Below are positions 8,919 through 16,897 of a DNA stretch of 64,000 nt, piece by piece (position 1 is the stretch's first letter; every line of letters begins with the position of its first letter). The stretch is from Cryptosporangium aurantiacum (GTDB lineage Bacteria > Actinomycetota > Actinomycetes > Mycobacteriales > Cryptosporangiaceae): the NCBI RefSeq assembly GCF_900143005.1, contig NZ_FRCS01000018.1, positions 1 through 64,000 on the forward strand, read 5' to 3'. The translations under genes were made by a program, and so were the position numbers. The notes under the pieces are model-generated. The model searched no databases, was not told the DNA's origin, and was given only the letters and a program-made list of their open reading frames with translations.

Positions 8919-10628
8919 TCAGACCGCTCCGGACCCGGTCAGGGACCGGACCTCGAGCTCGGCCCACTTCTCCTTGTCGTGTTCCTTCGACAGGTACGTA
9001 CCGATGATCGCGCAGGCGAACCCGATCGGAATCGACACCAGACCCGGGTTCTCCAGCGGGAACCAGTGGAAGTCGACGTCGGCCGGGAACAGCGACAGGC
9101 TCTTGCCAGTGACCGGGTTGACGCCCTTGCCGGACACCACCGGCGAGAAGAACACCAGCACGACCGCCGCGATCAGACCGCCGTAGATGCCCGCGGTCGC
9201 GCCCGCCGTGTTGAATCGCTTCCAGAACAGCGAGAGCAGGATCGCCGGCAGGTTCGCCGACGCCGCTACCGCGAACGCCAGCGCGACCAGGAACGCGACG
9301 TTGAGCTGCTGGGCGAAGATCGCCAGGACGATCGAGACGCCACCGATCACGAACGCGGCGATCTTGGCGACGTTGACCTCCTTCCGCTCGTCCACCTGCC
9401 CACGCTTGATCACGTTGGCGTAGAAGTCGTGGGCGAGCGAGGAGCTGGAGGCCAGCGTCAGACCGGCGACCACCGCGAGGATCGTGGCGAACGCGACCGC
9501 CGCGATGATCGCGAGGAGCACCGCACCGCCGCCGTCACCCGCGATGTCCCGACCGAGTTCCTCGGCCAACTGTGGGGCCGCGGTATTACCTGCGGCGTCC
9601 TGGGCAGCGATCGCCTCACCACCGACGAGCGCGGCCGCGCCGAAGCCGAGCGCGAGCGTCATCAGGTAGAAGATGCCGATCAGCGTGATCGCCCAGTTGA
9701 CCGACGTCCGGGCGGCCCTGGCCGTGGGCACCGTGTAGAAGCGGATCAGGATGTGCGGCAGACCCGCGGTGCCCAGCACCAGCGCGAGGCCGAGGCTGAT
9801 CAGGTCGAGCTTGCTGGTCAGCGTCTTTCCGGCATCACCGGCGGTTTCGACGCCGTAGCGCAAACCAGGTTCCAGGAACGCGGTGCCCTTACCGGACGCC
9901 TCGGCCGCCTCGCCGAGCATCGTCGAGATGTTGAAGTTGAACTTCCACAGCACCAGGACCGTCATCAGCGCGGCGCCGGTCATCAGCAGCGCGGCCTTGA
10001 CGATCTGGACCCAGGTCGTGCCCTTCATGCCGCCGACCGTGACGTAGACGATCATCAGCGCGCCGACCAGGATGATCGTGACGATCTTGGCGGTGTCGGC
10101 GGTCATCCCGAGGAATGTCTCCCCGGACTTGATGCCGAGCAGCAGCGCGACCAGCGCGCCGGCGCCGACCATCTGCGCGAGCAGATAGAAGATCGAGACC
10201 ACGATCGTGGAGAGCGACGCCGCGGTCCGGACCGGTCGCTGCCGCATCCGGAACGACAGCACGTCCGCCATCGTGAACCGGCCGGAGTTCCGCAAGGGCT
10301 CGGCGACCAGCAGCAGCGCGACCAGCCACGCCACCAGGAAGCCGATCGAGTACAGGAAGCCGTCGTACCCGTAGAGCGCGATGATGCCGGCGATGCCGAG
10401 GAACGACGCCGCCGACATGTAGTCGCCGCCGATCGCCAGCCCGTTCTGGAAGCCGGAGAAGCCGCGTCCGCCCGCGTAGAAGTCGGTCGCGGTCTTCGTC
10501 TGCCGGCTGGCCCAGATCGTGATGCCGAGCGTCGCGGCGACGAACAGCAGGAACAGGACGATCGTCAGCGTCCGGGCGCCGGAACTCGTGCCGCTCGCTT
10601 CTGCGGCGAGAATCGCACCGGTGTTCAT
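8919..10628 (-). CDS. ActP-type cation:acetate/solute symporter
   Basis: A sodium:solute symporter (SSS family) of 569 residues with about 13 transmembrane helices, close to acetate permease ActP. Diagnostic segments are ATDFYAGGRGFSGFQNGLAIGGDYMSAASFLGI at about 47-79, the Gly-rich TM regions, and LGTAGLPHILIRFYTVP, typical of monocarboxylate-type members. It likely takes up acetate, pyruvate or another short monocarboxylate with Na+. Its ATG overlaps the stop of the DUF485 gene (ATGA), showing translational coupling; the actP-DUF485 pairing is widespread. A modest hairpin (CCACCC/GGGTGG, 8866-8888) follows the stop and may terminate transcription. Confidence 0.9.
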   Translation of the reverse strand: MNTGAILAAEASGTSSGARTLTIVLFLLFVAATLGITIWASRQTKTATDFYAGGRGFSGFQNGLAIGGDYMSAASFLGIAGIIALYGYDGFLYSIGFLVAWLVALLLVAEPLRNSGRFTMADVLSFRMRQRPVRTAASLSTIVVSIFYLLAQMVGAGALVALLLGIKSGETFLGMTADTAKIVTIILVGALMIVYVTVGGMKGTTWVQIVKAALLMTGAALMTVLVLWKFNFNISTMLGEAAEASGKGTAFLEPGLRYGVETAGDAGKTLTSKLDLISLGLALVLGTAGLPHILIRFYTVPTARAARTSVNWAITLIGIFYLMTLALGFGAAALVGGEAIAAQDAAGNTAAPQLAEELGRDIAGDGGGAVLLAIIAAVAFATILAVVAGLTLASSSSLAHDFYANVIKRGQVDERKEVNVAKIAAFVIGGVSIVLAIFAQQLNVAFLVALAFAVAASANLPAILLSLFWKRFNTAGATAGIYGGLIAAVVLVFFSPVVSGKGVNPVTGKSLSLFPADVDFHWFPLENPGLVSIPIGFACAIIGTYLSKEHDKEKWAELEVRSLTGSGAV

Positions 10629-11002
10629 TTGGCCGCCCCAGCATCTCCGGCGGCCGCGGCGTCGAGTTCGGCCTTGATCTTCTCGGCCAGCGGGTCGAAC
10701 CGCTTCGCGGCGTACCGCGAGTAGAGCCAGGCGATCAAGAACGTCGAGACGAACTGCAGAACACCGAAGAAGAAGGCGACGTTGAGGTTGCCGACGACCT
10801 TGGCGTCCATGAAGCCGCGCGCGTAGGCGGAGAGCACGACGTAGAGCAAGTACCAGGTCAGGAACGCCGCGGTCATCGGGAAGATGAAGCGGCGGATCGT
10901 GCGGCGGAGTTCGGCGAATTCCGGACTCGCCTGCATCGCGAGCGCGCGCGCAGCGCGTTCGTCAGGGGCATCGGCGTCCGTCGAATGGACATCGGTGGAC
11001 AT
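10625..11002 (-). CDS. DUF485 membrane partner of ActP
   Basis: A 125-residue inner-membrane protein of the DUF485 (YjcH) family. It has two transmembrane helices (about 45-65 and 78-100) and the family block FPMTAAFLTWYLLYVVLSAYARGFMDAKVVGNLNVAFFFG. These proteins are almost always encoded just before ActP-type symporters and are thought to support symporter assembly or activity; the mechanism is not established. The gene overlaps the symporter gene by 4 bases. Confidence 0.9.
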   Translation of the reverse strand: MSTDVHSTDADAPDERAARALAMQASPEFAELRRTIRRFIFPMTAAFLTWYLLYVVLSAYARGFMDAKVVGNLNVAFFFGVLQFVSTFLIAWLYSRYAAKRFDPLAEKIKAELDAAAAGDAGAAK

Positions 11003-11063
11003 GCGGGCACCTCCCCGGGTGATCGTGCCCGCACGCTAAGCATCCTTAACCGGTCCGGACCCT

Positions 11064-11097
11064 GTCCCGGTCGCTCGCTGCGACGAGCGGTCGGGAC
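11064..11097 (-). terminator. Hairpin after the DoxX gene
   Basis: GTCCCGGTCGCTCG pairs with CGAGCGGTCGGGAC through 14 positions (two G-T wobbles) around a 6-nt loop. It lies 40 bases beyond the DoxX stop and 62 bases before the DUF485 start, separating the two transcription units. Confidence 0.6.
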
Positions 11098-11136
11098 TCG
11101 GCGCTCAGTGGCGTTCGTCACAGCGCCAGGCGGTAT

Positions 11137-11697
11137 TTAGACGGGCAGCTTCTCCCGGGCCAGCTTGGCCGCGTGCTCGCCGGACTTCCGGGCGGACTTC
11201 GCGGCGTGGCCGGTCGTCTTCTTGGCCGACTTGGCCGCGTGTTCGGTCGCCTTACGGGCGTCCTTCGCGGCACGTCGAGCGCGCCAGGAGAGGCTCGGAC
11301 GGCCCTCGGTGTCGACCGCGGCGAGCACCAGGCCACCGAGCACGGCGAGGTTCTTCTCGAACTCGGCGCGCTGCCGGGCCTTGGCCTCGGGGGTCGCGTC
11401 CGCGGACTTGTGCGGCAGGATGCCGCCTGCCGGCACCAGCGAGCCGGCGAGCAGCAGCGCCGAGAGGCGCGGCGCACGGCCGGTGGCGAGCGCGACGCCG
11501 GCCAGGATCTGGACGGCTGCGGTCGCCCTGACCACGGTGGCCGGGTCCTTCGGGATGGACGGGAACTGGTTGGAGACCCGCTCGACGAGTGGCCGGACGG
11601 CGTCCGCGGATTCTTCGGGGTTGCGAAGCGCCGCGTAGCCCCCACGGACGAACGTGTAGCCCAACAGCGAGCGGGCAGCGAAGCGTACCGGTGTCAT
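11137..11697 (-). CDS. DoxX family membrane protein
   Basis: A 186-residue integral membrane protein with the DoxX four-helix core (about 1-135), recognisable from the start RFAARSLLGYTFVRGGYAALRNPEE and from VQILAGVALATGRAPRLSALLLAGSLVPA. DoxX proteins are linked to redox and thiol stress at the membrane. The last 45 residues are an unusual Lys/Ala tail with repeated KxAxHAAKSAKK units, probably cytosolic and nucleic-acid- or lipid-binding; this tail is not part of the DoxX fold. It follows the methyltransferase gene by 29 bases and is probably cotranscribed with it. Confidence 0.85.
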   Translation of the reverse strand: MTPVRFAARSLLGYTFVRGGYAALRNPEESADAVRPLVERVSNQFPSIPKDPATVVRATAAVQILAGVALATGRAPRLSALLLAGSLVPAGGILPHKSADATPEAKARQRAEFEKNLAVLGGLVLAAVDTEGRPSLSWRARRAAKDARKATEHAAKSAKKTTGHAAKSARKSGEHAAKLAREKLPV

Positions 11698-11726
11698 AAC
11701 CCGTTAGATGCCCGCCCAGCGGATAT

Positions 11727-12524
11727 CTAACGCGCCGTTGCGACGAACAAGCCCGTGTCGGTGGTGAGTCGGAAGGCGCCGTCGCGGTCGATCACGGCGA
11801 CGACCTCGGCGCGGATCTCCTGGGCGTGGGCGGCCGAGAGCTGCGCACCACACACCATCGTCAGCAGCCCCATCACCGCGTCCGGGTCGAGCAGCCGGAA
11901 CCCGTCCGAGAAGCGCTCCAGCCGCACCCCGGCGAACCGGTCGGCCAGCACGAGTGCCCCGTTGCCCAGGTGGAACCGCGGCACGTCCAGCGGACGCCAA
12001 CCCTCGACCCGGCCAGCCAGCAGGCGGTCGAGCTCGATCAGGTGGGTCGGGCCGTCGGCGGCGATCACGATCGAACCGCCCGGCCGCAGCACCCGGTCGA
12101 ACTCCTCCAGCGCGGGCGCCGGGTCGTCGAGGATCTCTAGCAGGTGGTTGGCGACCACGGTGTCGAACGCGGAGTCGCCCAGCGGCAGGTCCGCGAACTC
12201 TCCCTGGGTGACCGTGACCTGCGGAGCGCCGTCGACCGCGTTGCGCAGCTCGGTCACGACGTCCGGAGAAAGGTCGGTCAGCCAGACCCACCAGGCCATC
12301 GGCAGGCGGTCGTAGTTGTAGGTCCAGAGCAGACCCGCGCCGGCTCCGACCTCGAGCACCGCTGCGACGTCCGGCGTATGGGCCAGGATGCGGTCGAACA
12401 GCCAGCCGTACCACGGCAGACCGGCGGTCACCGGGTCATGTTGAGCGCGGATGCCTTCGGACAGATGGGAACGGCCGGTGCGCCGCACGGATCCACCCTG
12501 GGTGGCATCGCGGAAACGGTGCAT
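11727..12524 (-). CDS. Class I SAM-dependent methyltransferase
   Basis: A 265-residue cytoplasmic methyltransferase. Motif I is VLEVGAGAGLLWTYNYD (about 56-72), the acidic ribose-binding position is in LTDLSPD, motif III-like sequence is FDTVVANHLLEILDDP, and post-motif LRPGGSIVIAADGPTH completes the Rossmann core. The methyl acceptor cannot be deduced; the pattern is of the UbiE/phospholipid/small-molecule type rather than an rRNA enzyme. The ATG at 12524 is used. The 156-base gap upstream to the next gene presumably holds its promoter. Confidence 0.85.
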   Translation of the reverse strand: MHRFRDATQGGSVRRTGRSHLSEGIRAQHDPVTAGLPWYGWLFDRILAHTPDVAAVLEVGAGAGLLWTYNYDRLPMAWWVWLTDLSPDVVTELRNAVDGAPQVTVTQGEFADLPLGDSAFDTVVANHLLEILDDPAPALEEFDRVLRPGGSIVIAADGPTHLIELDRLLAGRVEGWRPLDVPRFHLGNGALVLADRFAGVRLERFSDGFRLLDPDAVMGLLTMVCGAQLSAAHAQEIRAEVVAVIDRDGAFRLTTDTGLFVATAR

Positions 12525-12681
12525 TGTCCCCGTCCTCTCCGGGTCGCGCGCTCACCACGACATTGGATGCCTCGGGTATAGCGTCTGTTTGCTGCCGTTC
12601 GGAAGAGGTTCCACCGTACTGAGGCCACCATTTTGAGGTCCGATCGGCCCTCACCGGAACTGATCAGCAATAACGCTACTA

Positions 12682-14397
12682 TCAGTGACGAAGCGACTCG
12701 GGAGCGTGCAGACGGAGCATCGTCGCCCCGACGTCGTGCGGAACGCGACGCCGTGTCAGCACCGAGACCACAACCATCACCGCGAACGCTAGCGGCACCG
12801 TCCACGCGGCCGGCTGCGCGACCAGCGCGGCCGGCCATCCGGTGAATTCGGGCCCCGCGACCGCCAGCAACACGGCCACCGCAGCCGCGCCACCACCCAC
12901 CAGCAGCCCGGCGGCCGCGCCGGCGTCGGTCAGGCCGCGCCACCAGATGCCGAGCACCAGCAGTGGGCAGAAACTCGACGCGGCGACCGCGAAGGCGAGC
13001 CCCACCACCTGCGAGACGTCCAGCCCGTGCAGTTGCAGCGCGAGCACGGTCGGCACCGCACCGGCCAGCACCGCGGCCCACCGGAACCCGGTCACCGAAC
13101 CGGCGCCCCGGCCGACGTCCCCGGTGCCGATCACGTCGGTGGCGAGCACACCGGCGACCGAGACGAGCAATCCGGACGCAGTGGACAGGAACGCGGCGAA
13201 CGCGCCGGCCGCCACCAGGCCACCGACCAGCGAGGCAGCGAAGCCGTCGAGCATCGCCCCGGGCAGCACCAGCACGACCGCGTCGGTGTTGCCGGTCATG
13301 AACAGCTCCGGGGTGTAGACCCGGCCGAGCGCCCCGTACAGCGCGGGAAACAGGTAGAACGTGCCGAGCAGGCCGAGGACGACCAGCGTGGTGCGGCGGG
13401 CGGCCGCACCGTCGGGGTTGGTGTAGAAGCGCACGAGGACGTGTGGCAAACCCATCGTCCCGAGGAACGTGGCGAGGATCAGCGAGTAGACGCCGAACAA
13501 CTCGGTCTCGCCGGTCGTCGACGGGGCCAGCCAGGCGGCACCGTCCCGCGCCGCCAACCCGACCAGGTGCGGGACAGCGGCGCCGGCCGGGAACGTGACC
13601 GTGCCGGGCCCGATCTCGTGCTCGCCCGCCGTCAGCGTGGTGGGCCCGTCCCGTTCGACGCCGTCGAGCGCACCGTCGAGCTGCACGGTCACCGGCTCGC
13701 TGACCTCCACCCGCACCGGGGCGCGCACGTCGACGTCGGTGGAGGCGCGGAACTCCGGGACGCTCGGCGGGGCCAGCTCGGCGCGCTGATCGGCCTGCCA
13801 GGCCAGCAGCAGCACGGCGACCGGGAACGCGATCGCGGTCAGTTTCAACCAGTACTGGAAAGCCTGGACGAACGTGATCGAGCGCATGCCGCCACCCGCG
13901 ACGTTCGCGGTGACGACGATCGCCACTCCGACCGCACCCACCCAGTAGGGCGCGCCGGTGACCGTGCCGAGCGTCAGGCCGGCGCCCTGCAGCTGCGGCA
14001 CCAGGTAGAACCAGCCGATGAAGACGACGAACGCGGTCGTCAGCGCGCGCAAGCGGGGGGAACCGAGCCGCGCCTCGGCGAAGTCCGGCAGCGTGTACGC
14101 GCCGGATCGGCGTAGCGGCGCGGCGACGAACAGCAGCAGCGCGAGGTAACCGGCGGCGAAGCCGACCGGGTACCAGAGCATGTCGACGCCGTTCTTCATC
14201 ACCAGACCGGCGATGCCGAGGAAGCTGGCGGCCGACAGGTACTCCCCGCTGATCGCCGCGGCGTTCCAGGTCGGACTCACCGCGCGGCTGGCGACCAGGA
14301 AGTCGCTCGTGGTCCGGGCCAGCCGGACGCCGTAGAGGCCGAGGGAGATCGTCGCCAGGGTGACCGCGACGACGGCGACCAGCCCGGCCGGGCTCAC
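12682..14397 (-). CDS. ActP-like sodium:solute symporter with loop insert
   Basis: A second SSS-family symporter of 571 residues. It has the family entry motif TTSDFLVASRAVSPTWNAAAISGEYLSAASFLGIAG and the ActP-like LGTMGLPHVLVRFYTNP. The open frame reaches 14460, but the GTG at 14397 is preferred because it overlaps the upstream stop as GTGA and gives a normal first helix. A hydrophilic insert of roughly 95 residues (about 203-299) lies in one external loop, about twice the corresponding loop of the symporter at 8919-10628; it includes a short beta-rich stretch with PVRVEVSEPVTVQL. Its operon with a LytTR two-component system suggests the kinase senses the same carboxylate. Confidence 0.88.
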   Translation of the reverse strand: MSPAGLVAVVAVTLATISLGLYGVRLARTTSDFLVASRAVSPTWNAAAISGEYLSAASFLGIAGLVMKNGVDMLWYPVGFAAGYLALLLFVAAPLRRSGAYTLPDFAEARLGSPRLRALTTAFVVFIGWFYLVPQLQGAGLTLGTVTGAPYWVGAVGVAIVVTANVAGGGMRSITFVQAFQYWLKLTAIAFPVAVLLLAWQADQRAELAPPSVPEFRASTDVDVRAPVRVEVSEPVTVQLDGALDGVERDGPTTLTAGEHEIGPGTVTFPAGAAVPHLVGLAARDGAAWLAPSTTGETELFGVYSLILATFLGTMGLPHVLVRFYTNPDGAAARRTTLVVLGLLGTFYLFPALYGALGRVYTPELFMTGNTDAVVLVLPGAMLDGFAASLVGGLVAAGAFAAFLSTASGLLVSVAGVLATDVIGTGDVGRGAGSVTGFRWAAVLAGAVPTVLALQLHGLDVSQVVGLAFAVAASSFCPLLVLGIWWRGLTDAGAAAGLLVGGGAAAVAVLLAVAGPEFTGWPAALVAQPAAWTVPLAFAVMVVVSVLTRRRVPHDVGATMLRLHAPESLRH

Positions 14398-14777
14398 GAG
14401 CGTTCGACCAATTCGACGAAGTCTCGCTCGTTGCGCTCGGCACCACGGGTGTAGATCCACCCGGCGCCGACGAACAGCGGGTACGCGGCGACGCCGAGCA
14501 GCAGCCAGGGTAAGCGGATCCCGAGCACGGTGACCTCGGCCAACGCCGGGAAGAGCGCGAACACCAGCGGGATCGAACCCACCGACAGGGCGACCAGCGC
14601 GGCCATCCGCACGGCGAGGCCCAGCTGAGCCCGGACCAGACCGCGGACGAGTACCTCGCCGACGCCGGTCTGCTGGTCGAGCTCCGCCCGCACCGGTGGC
14701 GTCCGTCGCGCCTGGGGCATGTCACCCAGCACGACCCGGACACGCTGCGGACGGGTCGCTGCCGTGGTGTCGTCCAT
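14394..14777 (-). CDS. Small membrane partner of the second symporter
   Basis: A 127-residue protein with two transmembrane helices (about 58-78 and 85-105) followed by the cytoplasmic tail YTRGAERNERDFVELVERS. Position, size and topology match the DUF485/DUF4212-like partners of SSS symporters, although the sequence is not close to the DUF485 protein encoded at 10625-11002. Start at ATG 14777 is preferred over the GTG at 14780 because GGGAGG ends 4 bases upstream of the ATG. It overlaps the symporter gene by 4 bases. Confidence 0.75.
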   Translation of the reverse strand: MDDTTAATRPQRVRVVLGDMPQARRTPPVRAELDQQTGVGEVLVRGLVRAQLGLAVRMAALVALSVGSIPLVFALFPALAEVTVLGIRLPWLLLGVAAYPLFVGAGWIYTRGAERNERDFVELVERS

Positions 14778-14810
14778 CACACCTCCCGCGCGCAGGTTAG
14801 TGCAGTCGGC

Positions 14811-15575
14811 TCATCGCCAGCCCGCTTTCGCGGCGCGCACCAGACGGTCCTTGAGTTCCCTGGTGTGACGCCTGCTGACCGGCAACTCCTGCCCGTCGAC
14901 CACCACCACGTACCCACTGGAGCCCAGCCGCAACTCGGCGATCACCCGCAGAGCCACCAGGTAGGACCGGTGGATCCGGACGAAACCGGCGTCGGCCCAC
15001 CGTTCGGCGAGCAGCGAGAGCGGCACCCGGACCAGGTGATTACCGTCCGCGGTGTGCAGCCGGGCGTAGTCGCCGTGCGCCTCCACCCACCGCACCGACG
15101 ACCGCGGCAGCATCCGCGTGGTGCCTGCCAACTCGACCGGGATCACGTCGTCGGCGACCGGTTCCTGGCTGGGCCGCGGTCCGGCGGTCGCCGCCCTGGC
15201 CCGTGCGGCCCGCCGAACGGCCTCCGCCAGCCGATCGGCCCTGACCGGCTTCAGCAGGTAGTCGGCGGCGCCCAGGTCGAACGCGTCAACGGCACGGTCG
15301 TCGTGCGCGGTGACAAAAACGACGACCGGTGGTGAGGCGAACCGCCCCAGCACCCTGGCCAGCTCCATGCCGTCCAGGCCGGGCATCCGGATGTCGAGGA
15401 ACACCACATCGACGGCTCGGTCGCGGAGGCAGCGCAGCGCCTCGGTGGTGTCGTTCGCGGTGACGACCTCGGCGACCCCGGCGTCGCCCCGGAGCAGGTA
15501 AGCCAGTTCGTCCAGCTGGAGCGGTTCGTCATCGACGGCCAGCACGCGCAACCCCGGCGCTCTCACGACGCCCAT
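14811..15575 (-). CDS. LytTR-family response regulator
   Basis: A 254-residue transcription regulator with an N-terminal receiver domain and a C-terminal LytTR DNA-binding domain. The acidic pair is in VLAVDDEP (Asp15, Asp16), the phospho-acceptor is Asp61 in FLDIRMPG, and the conserved Lys is in DYLLKPV. The LytTR part (about 150-250) shows VRWVEAHGDYARLHT, FVRIHRSYLVAL and LPVSRRH. The frame is open to 15668, but ATG 15575 is chosen from the domain boundary. It overlaps the kinase gene by 13 bases. It most likely controls the downstream symporter pair. Confidence 0.92.
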   Translation of the reverse strand: MGVVRAPGLRVLAVDDEPLQLDELAYLLRGDAGVAEVVTANDTTEALRCLRDRAVDVVFLDIRMPGLDGMELARVLGRFASPPVVVFVTAHDDRAVDAFDLGAADYLLKPVRADRLAEAVRRAARARAATAGPRPSQEPVADDVIPVELAGTTRMLPRSSVRWVEAHGDYARLHTADGNHLVRVPLSLLAERWADAGFVRIHRSYLVALRVIAELRLGSSGYVVVVDGQELPVSRRHTRELKDRLVRAAKAGWR

Positions 15576-16849
15576 CCGCTCACCACCCGGACCCCAGGCT
15601 GGAATTTCGGTACCCGCATGCTCACCTTCGTGCCTGCCCCCAGCGCGGTCTCGACGACCAGCCCGCACCCCGGTCCGAACACCGAGCGCAGCCGGTCGTC
15701 CACATTAGTCAGCCCGACGTGCGCGCTGCGTGCCTCGCTGCGCTCGGTGCCCTCCGGGCGGCGCAGCTGCTCGGGATCCATGCCGACGCCGTCGTCCTCG
15801 ACGCTGATCAGGCACTCCGAGCCGGCATCGGACGCGATGATGCTGACCGTTCCGGTGCCCGCCTTACCGGCCAGCCCGTGCCGGACCGCGTTCTCCACCA
15901 GCGGCTGCAAGCACAGGTACGGGACGACGACCGGCAACACCTCGGGCGCGACCTGCAGCCGAACCTGGAGCCGATCGCCGAAGCGGGCGCGCTCGATCAG
16001 CAGGTAACGATCGATCGAGCGCAGTTCCTCGGCCAGCGTCGTGTACTCGCCGTGGGCGCGGACGCTGTACCGCACGAACTCGGCGAACTCCTCGATCAGC
16101 TCGCGAGCCCGGTCCGGGTCGGTGCGCACCAGCGCCGAGATCGCGGACAGCGCGTTGTAGATGAAGTGCGGGCTGATCTGCGCCCGCAGCGCGCGGAGCT
16201 GAGCCTCGGCCAGCCGCTCCCGGGACGCGTCGAGCTCGGCGAACGCCAGCTGCGCGGACACCCACTCGGCGGTCTCCACGGCGGCCCGCACCAGCCCGGG
16301 TACCGCGTCGGTATCAACGATCGCGACCAGCGCACCGACCGTCTCCTCACCGGTCGACAGCGGTACCACCACCGCACCGCGGACCGGGCACTCCAGCAGG
16401 TCGCAGGTCAGGTCCTCGGCGCGGAGCGCGATCACGCGCCCGGTGCCCTCGTGCAGGTTCTCCGGCCGGGAGTTGACGAGCGCTGCGAGCACGGCGGGCG
16501 CGTGGTGTTCGCCGGGGCCCTCCCAGGCCAGCACCCGATCGGGAGCGATGAGGCCGAGCGCCGGTCCGCCGAGCAGCTGGTGCAGCGGCCGGATCGCCTT
16601 GGCCGCGGTGGCCTCGGTCAGGCCGGAGCGCAGCGGCGGCGCGGCCAGGCTCGCCACGTGCAGCACCTGGTAGGTCGCGCGCTGGGTCGGGGTGGCGATC
16701 ACCCGTCGTTTCCGGGACCGTAAGACCACGGCGACCGCGAGCAGGACCGCCGTACCGAGAACGACCGCGGCCACAGTGGCCGCGGTCGTGGACGCCGGCC
16801 AGAGCGACGCACCCAGCGGGACCGCCGCCGCCGGAGCGACGCTGCTCAT
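15563..16849 (-). CDS. LytS/YehU-type sensor histidine kinase
   Basis: A 428-residue kinase with one N-terminal transmembrane helix (about 22-44), a GAF-like cytoplasmic region (about 60-200), and the His_kinase domain with QISPHFIYNALSAI (phospho-acceptor His228) and CLQPLVENAVRHGL, followed by an HATPase_c domain with VEDDGVGMD and VGLTNVDDRL. This architecture is that of kinases partnering LytTR regulators and, in actinobacteria, is repeatedly linked to monocarboxylate symporters. It heads a four-gene operon: kinase, regulator, small membrane protein, symporter. Confidence 0.92.
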   Translation of the reverse strand: MSSVAPAAAVPLGASLWPASTTAATVAAVVLGTAVLLAVAVVLRSRKRRVIATPTQRATYQVLHVASLAAPPLRSGLTEATAAKAIRPLHQLLGGPALGLIAPDRVLAWEGPGEHHAPAVLAALVNSRPENLHEGTGRVIALRAEDLTCDLLECPVRGAVVVPLSTGEETVGALVAIVDTDAVPGLVRAAVETAEWVSAQLAFAELDASRERLAEAQLRALRAQISPHFIYNALSAISALVRTDPDRARELIEEFAEFVRYSVRAHGEYTTLAEELRSIDRYLLIERARFGDRLQVRLQVAPEVLPVVVPYLCLQPLVENAVRHGLAGKAGTGTVSIIASDAGSECLISVEDDGVGMDPEQLRRPEGTERSEARSAHVGLTNVDDRLRSVFGPGCGLVVETALGAGTKVSMRVPKFQPGVRVVSGWAS

Positions 16850-16897
16850 CGCCCCATGATGAGGGTTGGCCGCGGTCGGCGCGACCTATCCCCGAGT

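Noticed and set aside
8751-10724. Long open frame on the plus strand opposite the ActP gene
   Set aside because: It is Arg/Asp/Gln-rich, has no recognisable domain, and lies opposite a clear symporter; such frames are a by-product of high GC at third codon positions.
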